Assembly (NCBI GenBank): GCA_947497475.1
Contig: CANMGS010000006.1
Span: forward strand, 1 to 62,086
Direction: 5' to 3'
Length of the DNA: 62,086 bases
From: an uncultured Amylibacter sp.
Lineage (GTDB): Bacteria > Pseudomonadota > Alphaproteobacteria > Rhodobacterales > Rhodobacteraceae
Part shown: piece by piece, positions 29,927-39,544 of the stretch
Position numbering within the stretch: position 1 is the first letter of the stretch
Layout: the number at the start of each line of letters is the position of its first letter
Translations under genes and position numbers: made by a program
Notes under the pieces: model-generated
What the model was told of the DNA's origin: nothing
What the model saw: only the letters and a program-made list of their open reading frames with translations
The model's database searches: none

Positions 29927-30478
29927 TTAGGTTTCATACCGCCATTCGCCATTGGCAATTCCATCAATCGTCCAGTTGCCAACACGGTAACGGATCAGAC
30001 GTAATGTTGGATAGCCAATGGCAGCGGTCATACGGCGCACTTGACGGTTTCGCCCTTCCGATATCGTGATAGACACCCAGCTGTCAGGCACAGACTTGCG
30101 AAAGCGTACAGGTGGGGTGCGATCCCATAATCCTGCAGGTTCGTCTATTGCCTTTACTTCTGCCGGTTTCGTCATCCCATCCTTAAGCTTCACGCCGTCT
30201 CGGAGTTTTTGCAAATCAGCTTCAGATGGTTCGCCCTCTACCTGCACCCAATAGGTTTTAGATGTTTTGAATTTCGGGTCAGCAATTTTATTTTGCAATT
30301 TCCCGTTGTCTGTCAGAACCAATAAGCCTTCACTATCTTTATCCAACCGACCTGCAGCATACACATTCGGAACATCTATATAATCGGACAAGGTTTGGCG
30401 TGATGATCCTTCTGTTCCCTTATCAGTGAACTGAGACAACACATTCATAGGTTTGTTAAATAGGATGATTTTAGACAT
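29927..30478 (-). CDS. rluE: 23S rRNA pseudouridine synthase, RluE type
   Basis: The 183-residue protein starts [19 protein letters not shown] and has the catalytic-Asp loop [19 protein letters not shown] of the RsuA/RluB/E/F family. It also has KTYWVQVEG and [23 protein letters not shown]. Absence of an N-terminal S4 domain and the short length fit RluE, which modifies U2457 of 23S rRNA in E. coli. An upstream frame to 30538 adds 20 unlikely residues. It is convergent with gloA, 6 bp apart. Confidence 0.92.
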   Translation of the reverse strand: MSKIILFNKPMNVLSQFTDKGTEGSSRQTLSDYIDVPNVYAAGRLDKDSEGLLVLTDNGKLQNKIADPKFKTSKTYWVQVEGEPSEADLQKLRDGVKLKDGMTKPAEVKAIDEPAGLWDRTPPVRFRKSVPDSWVSITISEGRNRQVRRMTAAIGYPTLRLIRYRVGNWTIDGIANGEWRYET

Positions 30479-30561
30479 ATCTAGTCTCTGCATGAAGATG
30501 TGCAAAATCACAAGCCTGCATAAACTTGGGCGTGCCACCCATTCTAATATTTCATTTCATC

Positions 30562-30605
30562 TGCCATACGCATTCCATACGTTTGCCATACACATTGCAT
30601 ACACC
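30562..30605. repeat. Imperfect 22-bp tandem repeat
   Basis: Two 22-bp units lie head to tail, TGCCATACGCATTCCATACG.. and TGCCATACACATTGCATACA.., agreeing at all but a few positions. Within each unit CATAC occurs twice. They lie between rluE and the terminator of the RTX gene. No coding potential is evident. Confidence 0.7.
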
Positions 30606-30619
30606 GCTTTTTCATGGAA

Positions 30620-30651
30620 AAGGCCCAGTTAGATTTCTCCAACTAGGCCTT
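30620..30651 (-). terminator. Intrinsic terminator of the RTX-Hint gene
   Basis: Read on the minus strand, AAGGCC-x-AGTT pairs with AACT-x-GGCCTT around a 10-nt loop with one mismatch. TTTTCC follows. It lies about 28 bp after the stop of the large RTX gene. Confidence 0.7.
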
Positions 30652-30678
30652 AAATTTCAGTCTTGGTCTGAAAATTTC

Positions 30679-33600
30679 TTAGCTTAGAAAGTCTGGATTA
30701 TCAGACAATACTTTTGCCTCATGGCCTTTCAGACTTGTACGTGCTGCTGGGCCATATGAACCTGCATCTTCGCGTAATTCTGGGAATAATGCAAAGATTT
30801 CATCACGAGATTCATCTGATAAAGCATTGATACCAACTTCACCTGGGTGGAAGCTTTCAGACGCTGCACCATTGGCAAATACGATTTCATGGTGATCGAA
30901 TAGCATGTGGAAATATTCTACTTCACCACCTTCGTTCACATAGATAGTATCATTGTTTACCAAATGCTTAGCAGCTGCCAAAACTTCACGTTCACCGAAC
31001 AACAGTTCTGATTGCCAGCCTTCCACAACCATTCTGTGCTGTGGTGAAACCATTAAATCGCGATCATTCGCCAAAGCACCCGCTTTGATCATAATCGGTG
31101 CAAAGTTGCCTTTCGCAGAAACAGTGCGTGATCCAATCCATTTCATTTCTTGCAGGCCGTTGTCTTTGGTTAAAACCATATCGCCAACTTGCAGTTCTTC
31201 GATCGCCTTCTCGCCTCTATCGGTCAAGATCATTGTACCGCGTGTGAAACATACGATTACATTTTCGATTTCAGAGAAGTTAACCGTAACCAGATCACCA
31301 TCATCATTCGTGTACTGGAAGTTACCATTCTCACGAGATGGGTCTGTAAAGTTAATCGCACCAGGTACAATACGGCCGTCAGCAACCAAGTCAGTCAGAT
31401 CAAGCACATCACCGAACGCATTTGGCGCACCAGGGAAGTTATCGTTGTCCGTGTCAGCGTTATCAGGCTGATTAGCCTCGCCCGTTTCACCACCAAAGAT
31501 ATTGATCGTAGATGGGCCCGTACCACTGGCGTCATTTGCAGAGCCATCGATTGTGAAAACGTCGTCACCATGACCGCCAAATGCAATGTCACCTGCGCCT
31601 GCAATGATATCATCATCATCACGGCCGCCATCAATCGTGTCATTACCATCGCCACCTTCAAGGGTATCGCTGAAATCACCACCATCTAGGATGTCATTGC
31701 CAGTGCCACCGTAAAGTTCATCATCATCGATACCACCAAACAACTCGTCATCATCAGCACCGCCAAAGACCGTGTCATTATCATCAGCACCAAATACAGT
31801 GTCGTTGCCCGCACCACCAAATACAGTGTCATCACCATTGTTAAGGATTGGATCAACATCATCAGGAATGTTCAATACATCAGGGAAGCTTGGATCAAGC
31901 GCTGCAAAGATGGTGTCATCGCCTTCTCCGCCAACAATGATATCGCTGCCTTCGCCACCGATGATTGTGTCATCACCATCGCCGCCATCAATGCTATCTG
32001 CATCGATACCAGCATTAATGAAGTCATTACCGTCACCACCAGTGATCGTGTCCGCATCGTCGCCAGTCAAGATTGTATCGTTACCATCACCACCATCAAC
32101 AACATCACGGTCATTGAATGGGTCAACATCATCTGCAGTGAACGGTTCACCCAAATCAACAGCAGGTGTCAAACCACCAGAGTTTGGTCCACGCGTATCG
32201 ATTGTATCGTTACCGTCACCGCCTTCTACAGTATCGCTACCATCACCAGTTGTGATTGTGTCGTCATCGTCGCCACCATCAACTGTGTCATCGCCAGTGC
32301 CACCAATAATAGTGTCATCACCAGCACCCGTTGTTACATCAATACCGCCTGTTGTGACACTACCGTCAACAACATCGTCACCATCGCCAGTTTCAATAGC
32401 TTCGATTTCAGAGAAGGTCGCTTCATCGCCAGATGTGGCACCTTCGACGTTACCACTTTCGTTACCGTCAAATGTGACATTCACACCTTCTGCAACACCA
32501 GATGTATTTAATGTATCGTTATCATCGCCAGCTTCACCGCCTTCGATTACATCACCATCAAACTCACCCTCACTTAGAAGGATAGTATCTGCATCTGCGC
32601 CTGCAAAGATTTCATCGGCACCAGCACCGCCGTCGATTGTGTCATCTCCAGCAAAACCGTTGATGATATCATCATCACCATCAATCCCATCAACACTGTC
32701 GCCTTGCGCATCCACAAACACGCCACCACCAACACCACTTGTTGGTGTGATCACGTCATTGCCCGCAGTACCATCTACTGGGCCAACCACACGGTCACCG
32801 ATAATTTGTTCGATTTCAGTGAAATTGAATGTGTCGCCAGTAGGAACGCCATCTGTATCTAAGAATTCAACAGTGCCGTTTGTGCCGTTGCCATTGCCAT
32901 CAACCACTTGATTGATCACACGGAATGGGCCTTGTCCTGTCAGGTCTAGTATATCGAAGTCATCTCCGGCTGAACCACCGTCAATTTCGTCACCATCAGT
33001 ACCACCGATAATTACGTCGCGGTCAGCGCCCGCATTGATAATATCTGCCCCTGCGCCACCTGTGATAGTGTCGTTGTCATCGCCACCCTCAAGAAGGTCG
33101 TCTCCACCTTTACCTGAAATAACATCGTTGCCTTCACCACCAAACAGTTCGTTTGTAAATGTATCAGCTGGCGATGTGCCTTGTTGATCGAAGCCCGTTA
33201 AAACATCATCGAAATCAGAGCCTATAACACCATCAATACCACCAACAATCGTGTCATTATCGGCATCTCCACCAGACAATACACCTGTCGTTAGATCAAC
33301 ATTAACCGCTGCACCAGAATCGCTGTAATCTAGGTTGTCTTGACCTTCATTACCTTGGAACGCATCAGCGCCAGCACCGCCAACAAATACGTCGTCGCCA
33401 GCACCACCAAACAATTCATTTGTGCCAGTCCCACCGATGAGAACATCATTACCAGCTTCGCCAAAGATGACATCATCACCTGCGCCGCCATTTAAAGTAT
33501 CGTCGCCGTCTAAACCAGTATCTTCGATACCAGCTGTAACTGCGTCGAAATAGACATCCGTAACCTGTACATTTGAGCCATCGCCATCTGTATTGTTATG

Positions 33601-34857
33601 TTCCAACTCAATGCGTGAAACTGGCCCTGCAATTTGAACAAGAACTGAATAATCATCCTCATCAGGATCGCCACCGCCACCATTTGAAGTCGCAGTATCG
33701 TTGCCTGCTGCACTATCTGTGTCAGTCAATGTTAGGTCACTACCACCAGTCAATTGAACTGGGATTAGATTATCATTTTCGTCATAAGCACGCACAGTGA
33801 TTTGAGAGTCGAAATCAATGTCATTCACGCGGAAATCTACATTTTCAACTGGTGCTGAGAAGTCTAATGCCACTGTCGCAGTATCGCTGCTGGAATTCGT
33901 TTCAAATGCAAGATTACTGCCTTGATCAGTGGCACCCGTTCCGCCCGTATCAATGCCAGAAACATTACCACCTGAAGTTTCGTATTCAATTTCTGACGAT
34001 GTGTTATTCACAATTGAAAATGTAACATCCACAGAACCAGTATTTTGTGTGAAACCGCTTACATCATTCTCATCATCAAAATCAGCTTGATCATTCCATT
34101 CAAAGACTTCGCGTGTTGTATCGTCATTCAAACCATCTGGTGCAAGACCACCATAAATAACATCATTACCTGCATTGCCAGTAATGTCGTCGCTGCCAGA
34201 ACCGCCGTAAATTGTATCTGCGCCAGCACCACCTTCGATACTATCATCGCCGCCGTAGCCAAGGATGATATCATCATCACCATCGGCACCATCAATTGTA
34301 TCGTCATCAGTATCAACAAAGCCAACAGTCATCACATCATCGCCAGCCGTGCCGTCAACAATATCATTGCCATTTGCACTAACGATTTCTTCAAAGCTTA
34401 GGTTATCAATCGCACCTGAACCGCCAAGAACGACTTCTAAGCGGGCGACATTATCAGCATTGATATGAACATTTTCCTGTCCATTATTCGCAGTACTTAC
34501 ATCAATTTGTTTGATCAGATTACCATTCGCATCAAATGCTTTGATCCATGCACCCTCGTCAGCATCTAAAATAGTCAGGCTGTTTACAGTTGTTGGTTCG
34601 TCGAATGCAAATGTCAGTGTACCACCGCCAGCATTATCATCTGGGTCGCTGCTGTCACCATCTTCAGAGATGATCAACACATTGCCAAGGTTGCTGGTCG
34701 CAAGATCAGTATCGCCACCCGTTGGGTGCGCCGTATCAAAGATCATTGCAGGATTACTTAAGCTGTTTGAGCTTATTGTTACACCATTTGTTTGAAATTG
34801 GTTGTTAACAATATCGCCCGCGGAAAGATTGTTAAAATCTAGCAGAACATTCGTCAT
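30679..34857 (-). CDS. Large RTX (calcium-binding repeat) protein with C-terminal Hint domain
   Basis: The 1392-residue, highly acidic protein begins MTNVLLDFNNLSAGDIV. GAGGGG lies shortly before the ATG at 34857, so the frame to 34887 is not used. An N-terminal beta-sandwich-like domain (~1-150) is followed by a short RTX block. A second beta-rich domain comes next (~240-440), then many GGxGxDxxx nonapeptides (~450-1110). The C-terminal 190 residues are a Hint_2 (hedgehog/intein) domain starting at CFTRGTMILTDRGEKAIEEL (Cys1203) with VSPQHRMVVEG. No Sec signal is present, which fits type I secretion, but no T1SS genes are nearby. RTX repeats fold on calcium outside the cell. Whether the Hint domain self-cleaves is unknown; it lacks a clear terminal His-Asn and has a further ~55-residue tail. 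Confidence 0.93.
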   Translation of the reverse strand: MTNVLLDFNNLSAGDIVNNQFQTNGVTISSNSLSNPAMIFDTAHPTGGDTDLATSNLGNVLIISEDGDSSDPDDNAGGGTLTFAFDEPTTVNSLTILDADEGAWIKAFDANGNLIKQIDVSTANNGQENVHINADNVARLEVVLGGSGAIDNLSFEEIVSANGNDIVDGTAGDDVMTVGFVDTDDDTIDGADGDDDIILGYGGDDSIEGGAGADTIYGGSGSDDITGNAGNDVIYGGLAPDGLNDDTTREVFEWNDQADFDDENDVSGFTQNTGSVDVTFSIVNNTSSEIEYETSGGNVSGIDTGGTGATDQGSNLAFETNSSSDTATVALDFSAPVENVDFRVNDIDFDSQITVRAYDENDNLIPVQLTGGSDLTLTDTDSAAGNDTATSNGGGGDPDEDDYSVLVQIAGPVSRIELEHNNTDGDGSNVQVTDVYFDAVTAGIEDTGLDGDDTLNGGAGDDVIFGEAGNDVLIGGTGTNELFGGAGDDVFVGGAGADAFQGNEGQDNLDYSDSGAAVNVDLTTGVLSGGDADNDTIVGGIDGVIGSDFDDVLTGFDQQGTSPADTFTNELFGGEGNDVISGKGGDDLLEGGDDNDTITGGAGADIINAGADRDVIIGGTDGDEIDGGSAGDDFDILDLTGQGPFRVINQVVDGNGNGTNGTVEFLDTDGVPTGDTFNFTEIEQIIGDRVVGPVDGTAGNDVITPTSGVGGGVFVDAQGDSVDGIDGDDDIINGFAGDDTIDGGAGADEIFAGADADTILLSEGEFDGDVIEGGEAGDDNDTLNTSGVAEGVNVTFDGNESGNVEGATSGDEATFSEIEAIETGDGDDVVDGSVTTGGIDVTTGAGDDTIIGGTGDDTVDGGDDDDTITTGDGSDTVEGGDGNDTIDTRGPNSGGLTPAVDLGEPFTADDVDPFNDRDVVDGGDGNDTILTGDDADTITGGDGNDFINAGIDADSIDGGDGDDTIIGGEGSDIIVGGEGDDTIFAALDPSFPDVLNIPDDVDPILNNGDDTVFGGAGNDTVFGADDNDTVFGGADDDELFGGIDDDELYGGTGNDILDGGDFSDTLEGGDGNDTIDGGRDDDDIIAGAGDIAFGGHGDDVFTIDGSANDASGTGPSTINIFGGETGEANQPDNADTDNDNFPGAPNAFGDVLDLTDLVADGRIVPGAINFTDPSRENGNFQYTNDDGDLVTVNFSEIENVIVCFTRGTMILTDRGEKAIEELQVGDMVLTKDNGLQEMKWIGSRTVSAKGNFAPIMIKAGALANDRDLMVSPQHRMVVEGWQSELLFGEREVLAAAKHLVNNDTIYVNEGGEVEYFHMLFDHHEIVFANGAASESFHPGEVGINALSDESRDEIFALFPELREDAGSYGPAARTSLKGHEAKVLSDNPDFLS
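31550..33540 (-). repeat. Main RTX nonapeptide repeat block
   Basis: Dozens of degenerate GGxGxDxxx-coding units (for example GGDGNDTIDGG, GGAGADIINAG, GGTGDDTVDGG) run through this part of the gene, with spacer segments. A smaller block of the same kind lies at about 34130-34380. The repetition is at protein level and the DNA copies are diverged. Boundaries are approximate. Confidence 0.85.
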
Positions 34858-35193
34858 TTTATACCCCTCAGAAAACTCTTTACTCAAAAGCCCTTAGGTG
34901 CCCCACGCACCATTTCAGACCACTCGCTACACTTGCTACAAACGGGTTGTTCACCCGCACTCACCCGTGACTTTTGACTTATGCTTTGCCTTTAAAAATT
35001 CGTTCAAAACACACATTGCCGTCACAATTGAACATAGAAATGCCACATTCTCAGGAGATGTAAAATTTAAATTTCCATATATTGAAAAAATGATATAATA
35101 AGAAACAATAATGTAATTCAATAGCTTAGAAAGCGTCTAATTACTATTTAGGCAAGAATTTCGGAAATATGTATCTACCTGAGGGTGTGTGAG
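34858..35193. promoter_or_regulatory. Divergent intergenic region between the RTX-Hint and IclR genes
   Basis: This AT-rich stretch of 336 bp holds no convincing gene. On the plus strand an extended -10 box, TGATATAAT, lies at 35091-35099, about 95 bp before iclR; the -35 region is weak. At 34943-34968 one CGGGT can pair with either of two ACCCG copies, which allows two alternative small hairpins. Nothing else stands out. Confidence 0.4.
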
Positions 35194-35946
35194 ATGATTA
35201 AAAAAGAGGCACCGCAAAATGGCACTGCAACACGTGCATTTGCAGTTTTAGAGGTGATTCTAAAAAATGGGCCAATAAAACCCAAACAGATTTGTGAGCT
35301 TACAGGACTAGGACGTACAGCTGTACATCGCAGCATCCATTTGCTTGCGGAACAAGGCTGGGTCCGCACACAATTAGGTGACCGCGCATGTATCGCTACA
35401 TATCAATTTGACCAACTTGCAGCGGATGCAAATTTCAGCCAACCCGTTCAAGATCAAATTCATCCAATCTTAAAAGAACTCTGTACAGCACATTACCTTC
35501 ACGGCGATATCGCCTTTCTGTTTAGTGGCGGGAATATTAAACTTGTTGAAAGTACGGATAGTAAGATCGACATCAAACAACCAATCTCATTGGTGAGTTC
35601 AGATATAACCATTGCGATTTTTAGCATTATGAAACCTGAACAAATCACGCGGCTTTCTACCATTGCGATGAAATCAATGGACAAAGAAGAAAGCCAAGAG
35701 ATTGTTTCAGGAGGTCTGGCCAAAAGCATTGTGAAAGCACGCCGCGAAGGTAATATGGCATGGGCCTATAACGATAGTATCGTAAGCATCCCGTTTTATG
35801 ACAAAACCCAATTATATGGAGCTGTTCGTTTACGTCAAAAATATGCATCTAGCACAGGACGTCAAACACTCACCTATGTTGCATCCGAATTGCGTAAGCG
35901 TTTAAAGGATGTTTTTGAAAGTGTCGAAGATATCCATTTCCGTTAA
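35194..35946 (+). CDS. IclR-family transcriptional regulator
   Basis: The 250-residue protein has an N-terminal winged helix (RAFAVLEVILKNGPIKPKQICELTGLGRTAVHRSIHLLAEQGWVR) and a C-terminal GAF-like effector domain of IclR type (AYNDSIVSIPFYDKTQLYGAVRLR). It lacks the glycine-rich features of the best-studied members, so its ligand is unknown. GAGGG lies 8 nt before the ATG at 35194; an earlier GTG at 35185 is possible. It diverges from the RTX-Hint gene and is followed on the same strand by the TerB-like gene. Either could be its target. Confidence 0.83.
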   Translation: MIKKEAPQNGTATRAFAVLEVILKNGPIKPKQICELTGLGRTAVHRSIHLLAEQGWVRTQLGDRACIATYQFDQLAADANFSQPVQDQIHPILKELCTAHYLHGDIAFLFSGGNIKLVESTDSKIDIKQPISLVSSDITIAIFSIMKPEQITRLSTIAMKSMDKEESQEIVSGGLAKSIVKARREGNMAWAYNDSIVSIPFYDKTQLYGAVRLRQKYASSTGRQTLTYVASELRKRLKDVFESVEDIHFR

Positions 35947-35959
35947 TCACGAATTTCTT

Positions 35960-36445
35960 ATGACAGAAACTATTGTACCTATAGTACCAGCAGATTATGA
36001 CGGTAGCATGATAAAAGATATTCTAAAAGCATTTCAGTCCACAGCAAAACCATCCCTTAGCGCAGACGATGCGCATACCGCATTAGCGGCCCTTATGGTA
36101 CGCGTCGCAAAATCTGATGGATCATATGCCGAGGCGGAAATTTCAACGATTGAGCGCGCCCTATCAAAGCAATTTCAATTGAATTCAGAAATGGCAACGA
36201 GCGTTCGTAAAGAAGCTGAAGAGCTCGAGGCGGTTGCACCAGATGATGTACGTTTTACACGCGTCATCAAAGAAGCCGTTCCTTATGAGGAACGTTCAGG
36301 CATTGTTGAGGCCCTTTGGTCTGTTGTTTTGTCAGATGGCGAACGCGACGATGAAGAAAATAGCTTTATGCGTTTGATCGTAAATTTATTAGGCGTTAAC
36401 GACCGAGACAGCGCATTGGCACGCCAACGCGTCAACGGGCCTTAA
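35960..36445 (+). CDS. TerB-like (tellurite-resistance TerB fold) protein
   Basis: The 161-residue protein has the helical TerB/COG4103 pattern: LAALMVRVAKSDGSYAEAEISTIERALSKQF, then YEERSGIVEALWSVVLSDGERDDEENSFMRLIVNLLGV. The paired acidic SDG-x-EE motifs sit at the ends of helices and may bind metal. TerB-like proteins occur in stress and envelope contexts and do not by themselves imply tellurite resistance. It starts 13 bp after the IclR stop. No other ter genes are present. The function is unknown. Confidence 0.8.
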   Translation: MTETIVPIVPADYDGSMIKDILKAFQSTAKPSLSADDAHTALAALMVRVAKSDGSYAEAEISTIERALSKQFQLNSEMATSVRKEAEELEAVAPDDVRFTRVIKEAVPYEERSGIVEALWSVVLSDGERDDEENSFMRLIVNLLGVNDRDSALARQRVNGP

Positions 36446-36538
36446 ATCACAACAATAATTTCTATTTTGAGATTTTTCAGAATTCGGGTATCTTTTTTAT
36501 GAAGTGATTATCACTTTCCCGAAATTTTGGAGTTTTAT

Positions 36539-37459
36539 ATGTCGCGGTATTTACCGTCGCGCGCCTATGAATGGCCTACGCTTATCCTGCTATTAGCAAC
36601 GTATATCTTATGGGGCTGCATAACCTATTATACCTCAATTTTGGGGCCGCTCCTGACTATTGTATGTTTAGCCCCCATCATAACACTTCATTCTTCTTTG
36701 CAGCACGAAACGCTGCATATCATAGAACCAAAATCAAAATTACTAGGCCAAGCATTGGTTTTCCCCGCAATTGGCTTGTTTGTACCTTATATCCGATTTC
36801 GTGATACACATTTGGCCCATCATAAGAATGAACTTTTGACAGACCCATATGATGATCCCGAAAGCTACTATTTAACCAAAGAGGTCTGGCAGACACTGCC
36901 GCGTTGGCTTCAACTGATTTTGACATTTAACAATACGCTTATCGGACGTGTCACTATTGGCCCTTTGGTCGGGCAAATCGCATTCATGTATCAAGACGCC
37001 AAGGAAATACTTAAGGGAAACAACAACATTCTTACTGCTTGGTTGCTCCATTTCATATCTGTTGCTTTTATCTTATTTGGCCTCACCGTGTTCACAAGTG
37101 TAGCAATGACCACATATATCATGGCGTGTTACTGTGGTCTTTCCATTTTGAAAATTCGCACATACTTAGAACACCGCGCCCATGAAAACACCAGCGATCG
37201 CAGTGTAATAATAGAAGATAAGGGGATACTGGCGTTACTCTTTTTGAATAACAATTATCACGCTGCACACCATGCCCACCCACAAGTGCCATGGTATAAT
37301 TTACCTGCATTTTTCAATGAAAACCGTGGTAAGTTTCTGACACGCAACAAAGGCTATTTTTATCCAAATTACAAAACCATATTAACACGTTATATGTTTA
37401 AGGCTAAAGAACCAGTAGCCCATCCGATCTGGAATTTGGAAAATCGCAATGATCGCTAG
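36539..37459 (+). CDS. Membrane fatty acid desaturase family protein
   Basis: The 306-residue protein has several hydrophobic helices and three histidine boxes: HSSLQHETLH, RDTHLAHHKN and NNYHAAHHAHPQVPWYNLP. These are the di-iron ligands of the FA_desaturase superfamily, which includes acyl-lipid desaturases and carotenoid ketolases or hydroxylases. The substrate is not clear. TGGAG lies 8 nt before the ATG at 36539. Its last 11 bases overlap the next gene, a PhnD-like protein, so the two are translationally linked. It is unrelated to the AlkB at 3081 beyond the shared di-iron fold. Confidence 0.85.
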   Translation: MSRYLPSRAYEWPTLILLLATYILWGCITYYTSILGPLLTIVCLAPIITLHSSLQHETLHIIEPKSKLLGQALVFPAIGLFVPYIRFRDTHLAHHKNELLTDPYDDPESYYLTKEVWQTLPRWLQLILTFNNTLIGRVTIGPLVGQIAFMYQDAKEILKGNNNILTAWLLHFISVAFILFGLTVFTSVAMTTYIMACYCGLSILKIRTYLEHRAHENTSDRSVIIEDKGILALLFLNNNYHAAHHAHPQVPWYNLPAFFNENRGKFLTRNKGYFYPNYKTILTRYMFKAKEPVAHPIWNLENRNDR

Positions 37460-38183
37460 TTTACCAATGTATATGCGCCCCGAAACTAGGGATGCATATA
37501 ATCGGTATTGGGCTTTAATTCAGGAACAGCTTTTACAAATCGGAATTCACGCACCAAATCAATTAAGCGATGCCGAAGATTTGCAGCATTGGCTACAAGA
37601 CGATTTGGTATTTAGTCAAACCTGTGGGATGCCTTACCGCACAGCATTAAAAAATTATGTGCAACTGGTTGGCACGCCAGATTTTGGCTTAGAGGGGTGC
37701 CCTGCTGGTTATTACAACAGCGTATTGATCGTTCATCTTCAAGATGAACGCGAACAAGTCACGGATTACAAAACGGCCCAGCTGGCTGTAAATTCTAAAA
37801 TATCCCAATCAGGCTATGCCGCGCCACAAAATATGGCAAAAACCTTAGGCTTTGAGTTTAAAAATACCGTTTTATCTGACGCACATCGCATATCCGCAAA
37901 AATGGTGGCAAATGGTACAGCAGAAATTGCAGCGATTGATGCTGTCACTTGGCGTGATATTCAACGCTATGATACTTTTGCAGCTGATTTAAAGGTCATT
38001 GCAAAGACGCCTCCAACACCAAGCTTACCGTATATATGCGCACTACAATTCGATAAAAATGACATTCGCCAAGCTGTAGCTACAGCCCTGCCCCAACTTT
38101 CAACAGCGGATCAAGATAGAATAGGCATAAAGGCTCTTATTGATATCCCAACCGCAGAATATCTTGCCGTGCCTAACCCTTAG
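37449..38183 (+). CDS. PhnD-like substrate-binding-fold protein without signal peptide
   Basis: The 244-residue protein starts [21 protein letters not shown] and resembles the PhnD/phosphonate-binding (COG3221) fold, with [22 protein letters not shown] and a later [20 protein letters not shown] segment. Those segments correspond to the ligand-contact parts of periplasmic binding proteins. The N-terminus is not a signal peptide, so it should stay in the cytosol. Rhodobacteraceae carry such proteins, annotated as ABC substrate-binding proteins. There is no permease or ATPase nearby. It overlaps the desaturase by 11 nt and is convergent with gcdH (4-nt overlap). Confidence 0.77.
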   Translation: MIASLPMYMRPETRDAYNRYWALIQEQLLQIGIHAPNQLSDAEDLQHWLQDDLVFSQTCGMPYRTALKNYVQLVGTPDFGLEGCPAGYYNSVLIVHLQDEREQVTDYKTAQLAVNSKISQSGYAAPQNMAKTLGFEFKNTVLSDAHRISAKMVANGTAEIAAIDAVTWRDIQRYDTFAADLKVIAKTPPTPSLPYICALQFDKNDIRQAVATALPQLSTADQDRIGIKALIDIPTAEYLAVPNP

Positions 38184-39403
38184 AAAAAGGCTTGAAGGTC
38201 CGTTTGCGCACGCCCCAAAATTAAGGCATGCACATCATGCGCACCTTCGTATGTGTTCACAGTTTCAAGGTTCACCATATGGCGCATCACCTGAAATTCC
38301 TGACTGATGCCATTACCGCCATGCATATCACGCGACATACGGGCAATATCTAGCGCTTTGCCACAATTATTGCGTTTCATCATACTGATCATTTCAGGCG
38401 CAGCTTTTGCCTCATCCATCAAGCGGCCAAGCTGTAAGGCCCCTTGTAGCCCAAGCGTAATATCTGTCTGCATATCCGCCAACTTTTTCTGGAACAACTG
38501 TGTCTGCGCCAATGGACGCCCAAATTGATGGCGATCCAAACCATATTGACGTGATGCATGCCAACAAAATTCAGCCGATCCCATAACACCCCAAGAGATG
38601 CCATAACGTGCACGGTTTAAACAACCGAACGGGCCCTTAAGCCCCTCTACATGCGGCAGCAGTGCATCTTCACCGACTTCAACGCCGTCCATGACAATTT
38701 CGCCCGTGATAGAGGCACGAAGTGATAGTTTGCCTTCGATCTTAGGGGCAGACAAACCTTTCATACCTTTATCCAGTACGAAACCTTTGATCTTTCCACC
38801 ATGTGCATCAGATTTGGCCCAAACGACGAAGACATCTGCTATGGGGGCATTCGAAATCCACATTTTAGAGCCTGAAATCTTATACCCAGTATCTGTCTTA
38901 ACAGCCTTTGTTTTCATGCCTGCAGGATCTGATCCAGCGTCGGGTTCTGTCAAACCAAAACACCCAATGAATTCACCAGATGATAATTTAGGCAAATATT
39001 TCATACGCTGCTCTTCGGTGCCATAAGCATATATCGGATACATCACCAACGAGGACTGTACTGACATCATAGAGCGGTAACCACTGTCCACTCGTTCCAC
39101 TTCACGTGCAACAAGGCCATAGGTAACGTAGTTTGCACCGATACCGCCATATTGCTCTGGTATCGTCACACCTAATAGCCCCATATCACCCATTTCACGG
39201 AAAATAGACGGGTCTGTATTTTCATTTGCATAGGCTTCAATCACGCGCGGCTGTAACTTATCTTGCGCATAAGCACGAGCTGCATCACGGATCATCCGTT
39301 CTTCTTCTGTAAGCAGTTCTTCGAGCATCAAAGGGTCTTGCCAATCAAACGCTGCAAGAGCTGGATTGTCTTTTGGTTTTAGAACAGGTTTATCGGCGGG
39401 CAT
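38180..39403 (-). CDS. gcdH: Glutaryl-CoA dehydrogenase
   Basis: The 407-residue acyl-CoA dehydrogenase has [50 protein letters not shown], and near the C-terminus [16 protein letters not shown] with the catalytic Glu. The [17 protein letters not shown] segment is typical of GcdH. It oxidatively decarboxylates glutaryl-CoA to crotonyl-CoA in lysine and tryptophan breakdown and passes electrons to ETF. GGAG lies about 8 nt before the ATG at 39403; longer starts are not supported. It diverges from the GATase gene at 39545. Confidence 0.94.
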   Translation of the reverse strand: MPADKPVLKPKDNPALAAFDWQDPLMLEELLTEEERMIRDAARAYAQDKLQPRVIEAYANENTDPSIFREMGDMGLLGVTIPEQYGGIGANYVTYGLVAREVERVDSGYRSMMSVQSSLVMYPIYAYGTEEQRMKYLPKLSSGEFIGCFGLTEPDAGSDPAGMKTKAVKTDTGYKISGSKMWISNAPIADVFVVWAKSDAHGGKIKGFVLDKGMKGLSAPKIEGKLSLRASITGEIVMDGVEVGEDALLPHVEGLKGPFGCLNRARYGISWGVMGSAEFCWHASRQYGLDRHQFGRPLAQTQLFQKKLADMQTDITLGLQGALQLGRLMDEAKAAPEMISMMKRNNCGKALDIARMSRDMHGGNGISQEFQVMRHMVNLETVNTYEGAHDVHALILGRAQTDLQAFF

Positions 39404-39544
39404 TGCAAACTCCATCAAAGAATACGATATGGCTACCGAGGGAAAAGACAGTATGCAAGAGGGTGTGACAAATAATTTGATCAAATTATTCTTGCGCACC
39501 ACATAACCCCTCTGCTAGCCATGACTATAACGAACAGGTGAATT

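Noticed and set aside
31772-32911. Long plus-strand frame (about 379 codons) of Ser/Pro-rich sequence opposite the RTX gene
   Set aside because: It is the complement of the RTX repeats, whose biased codons keep the opposite frame open. It has no ribosome site and no known domain.
31550-33540. Possible CRISPR-like array
   Set aside because: The repeats are degenerate and in frame with an RTX protein; spacing and sequence vary and no cas genes are present.
35960-36445. Tellurite resistance operon
   Set aside because: Only a TerB-like fold is present; no terC, terD, terZ or terA genes are nearby.
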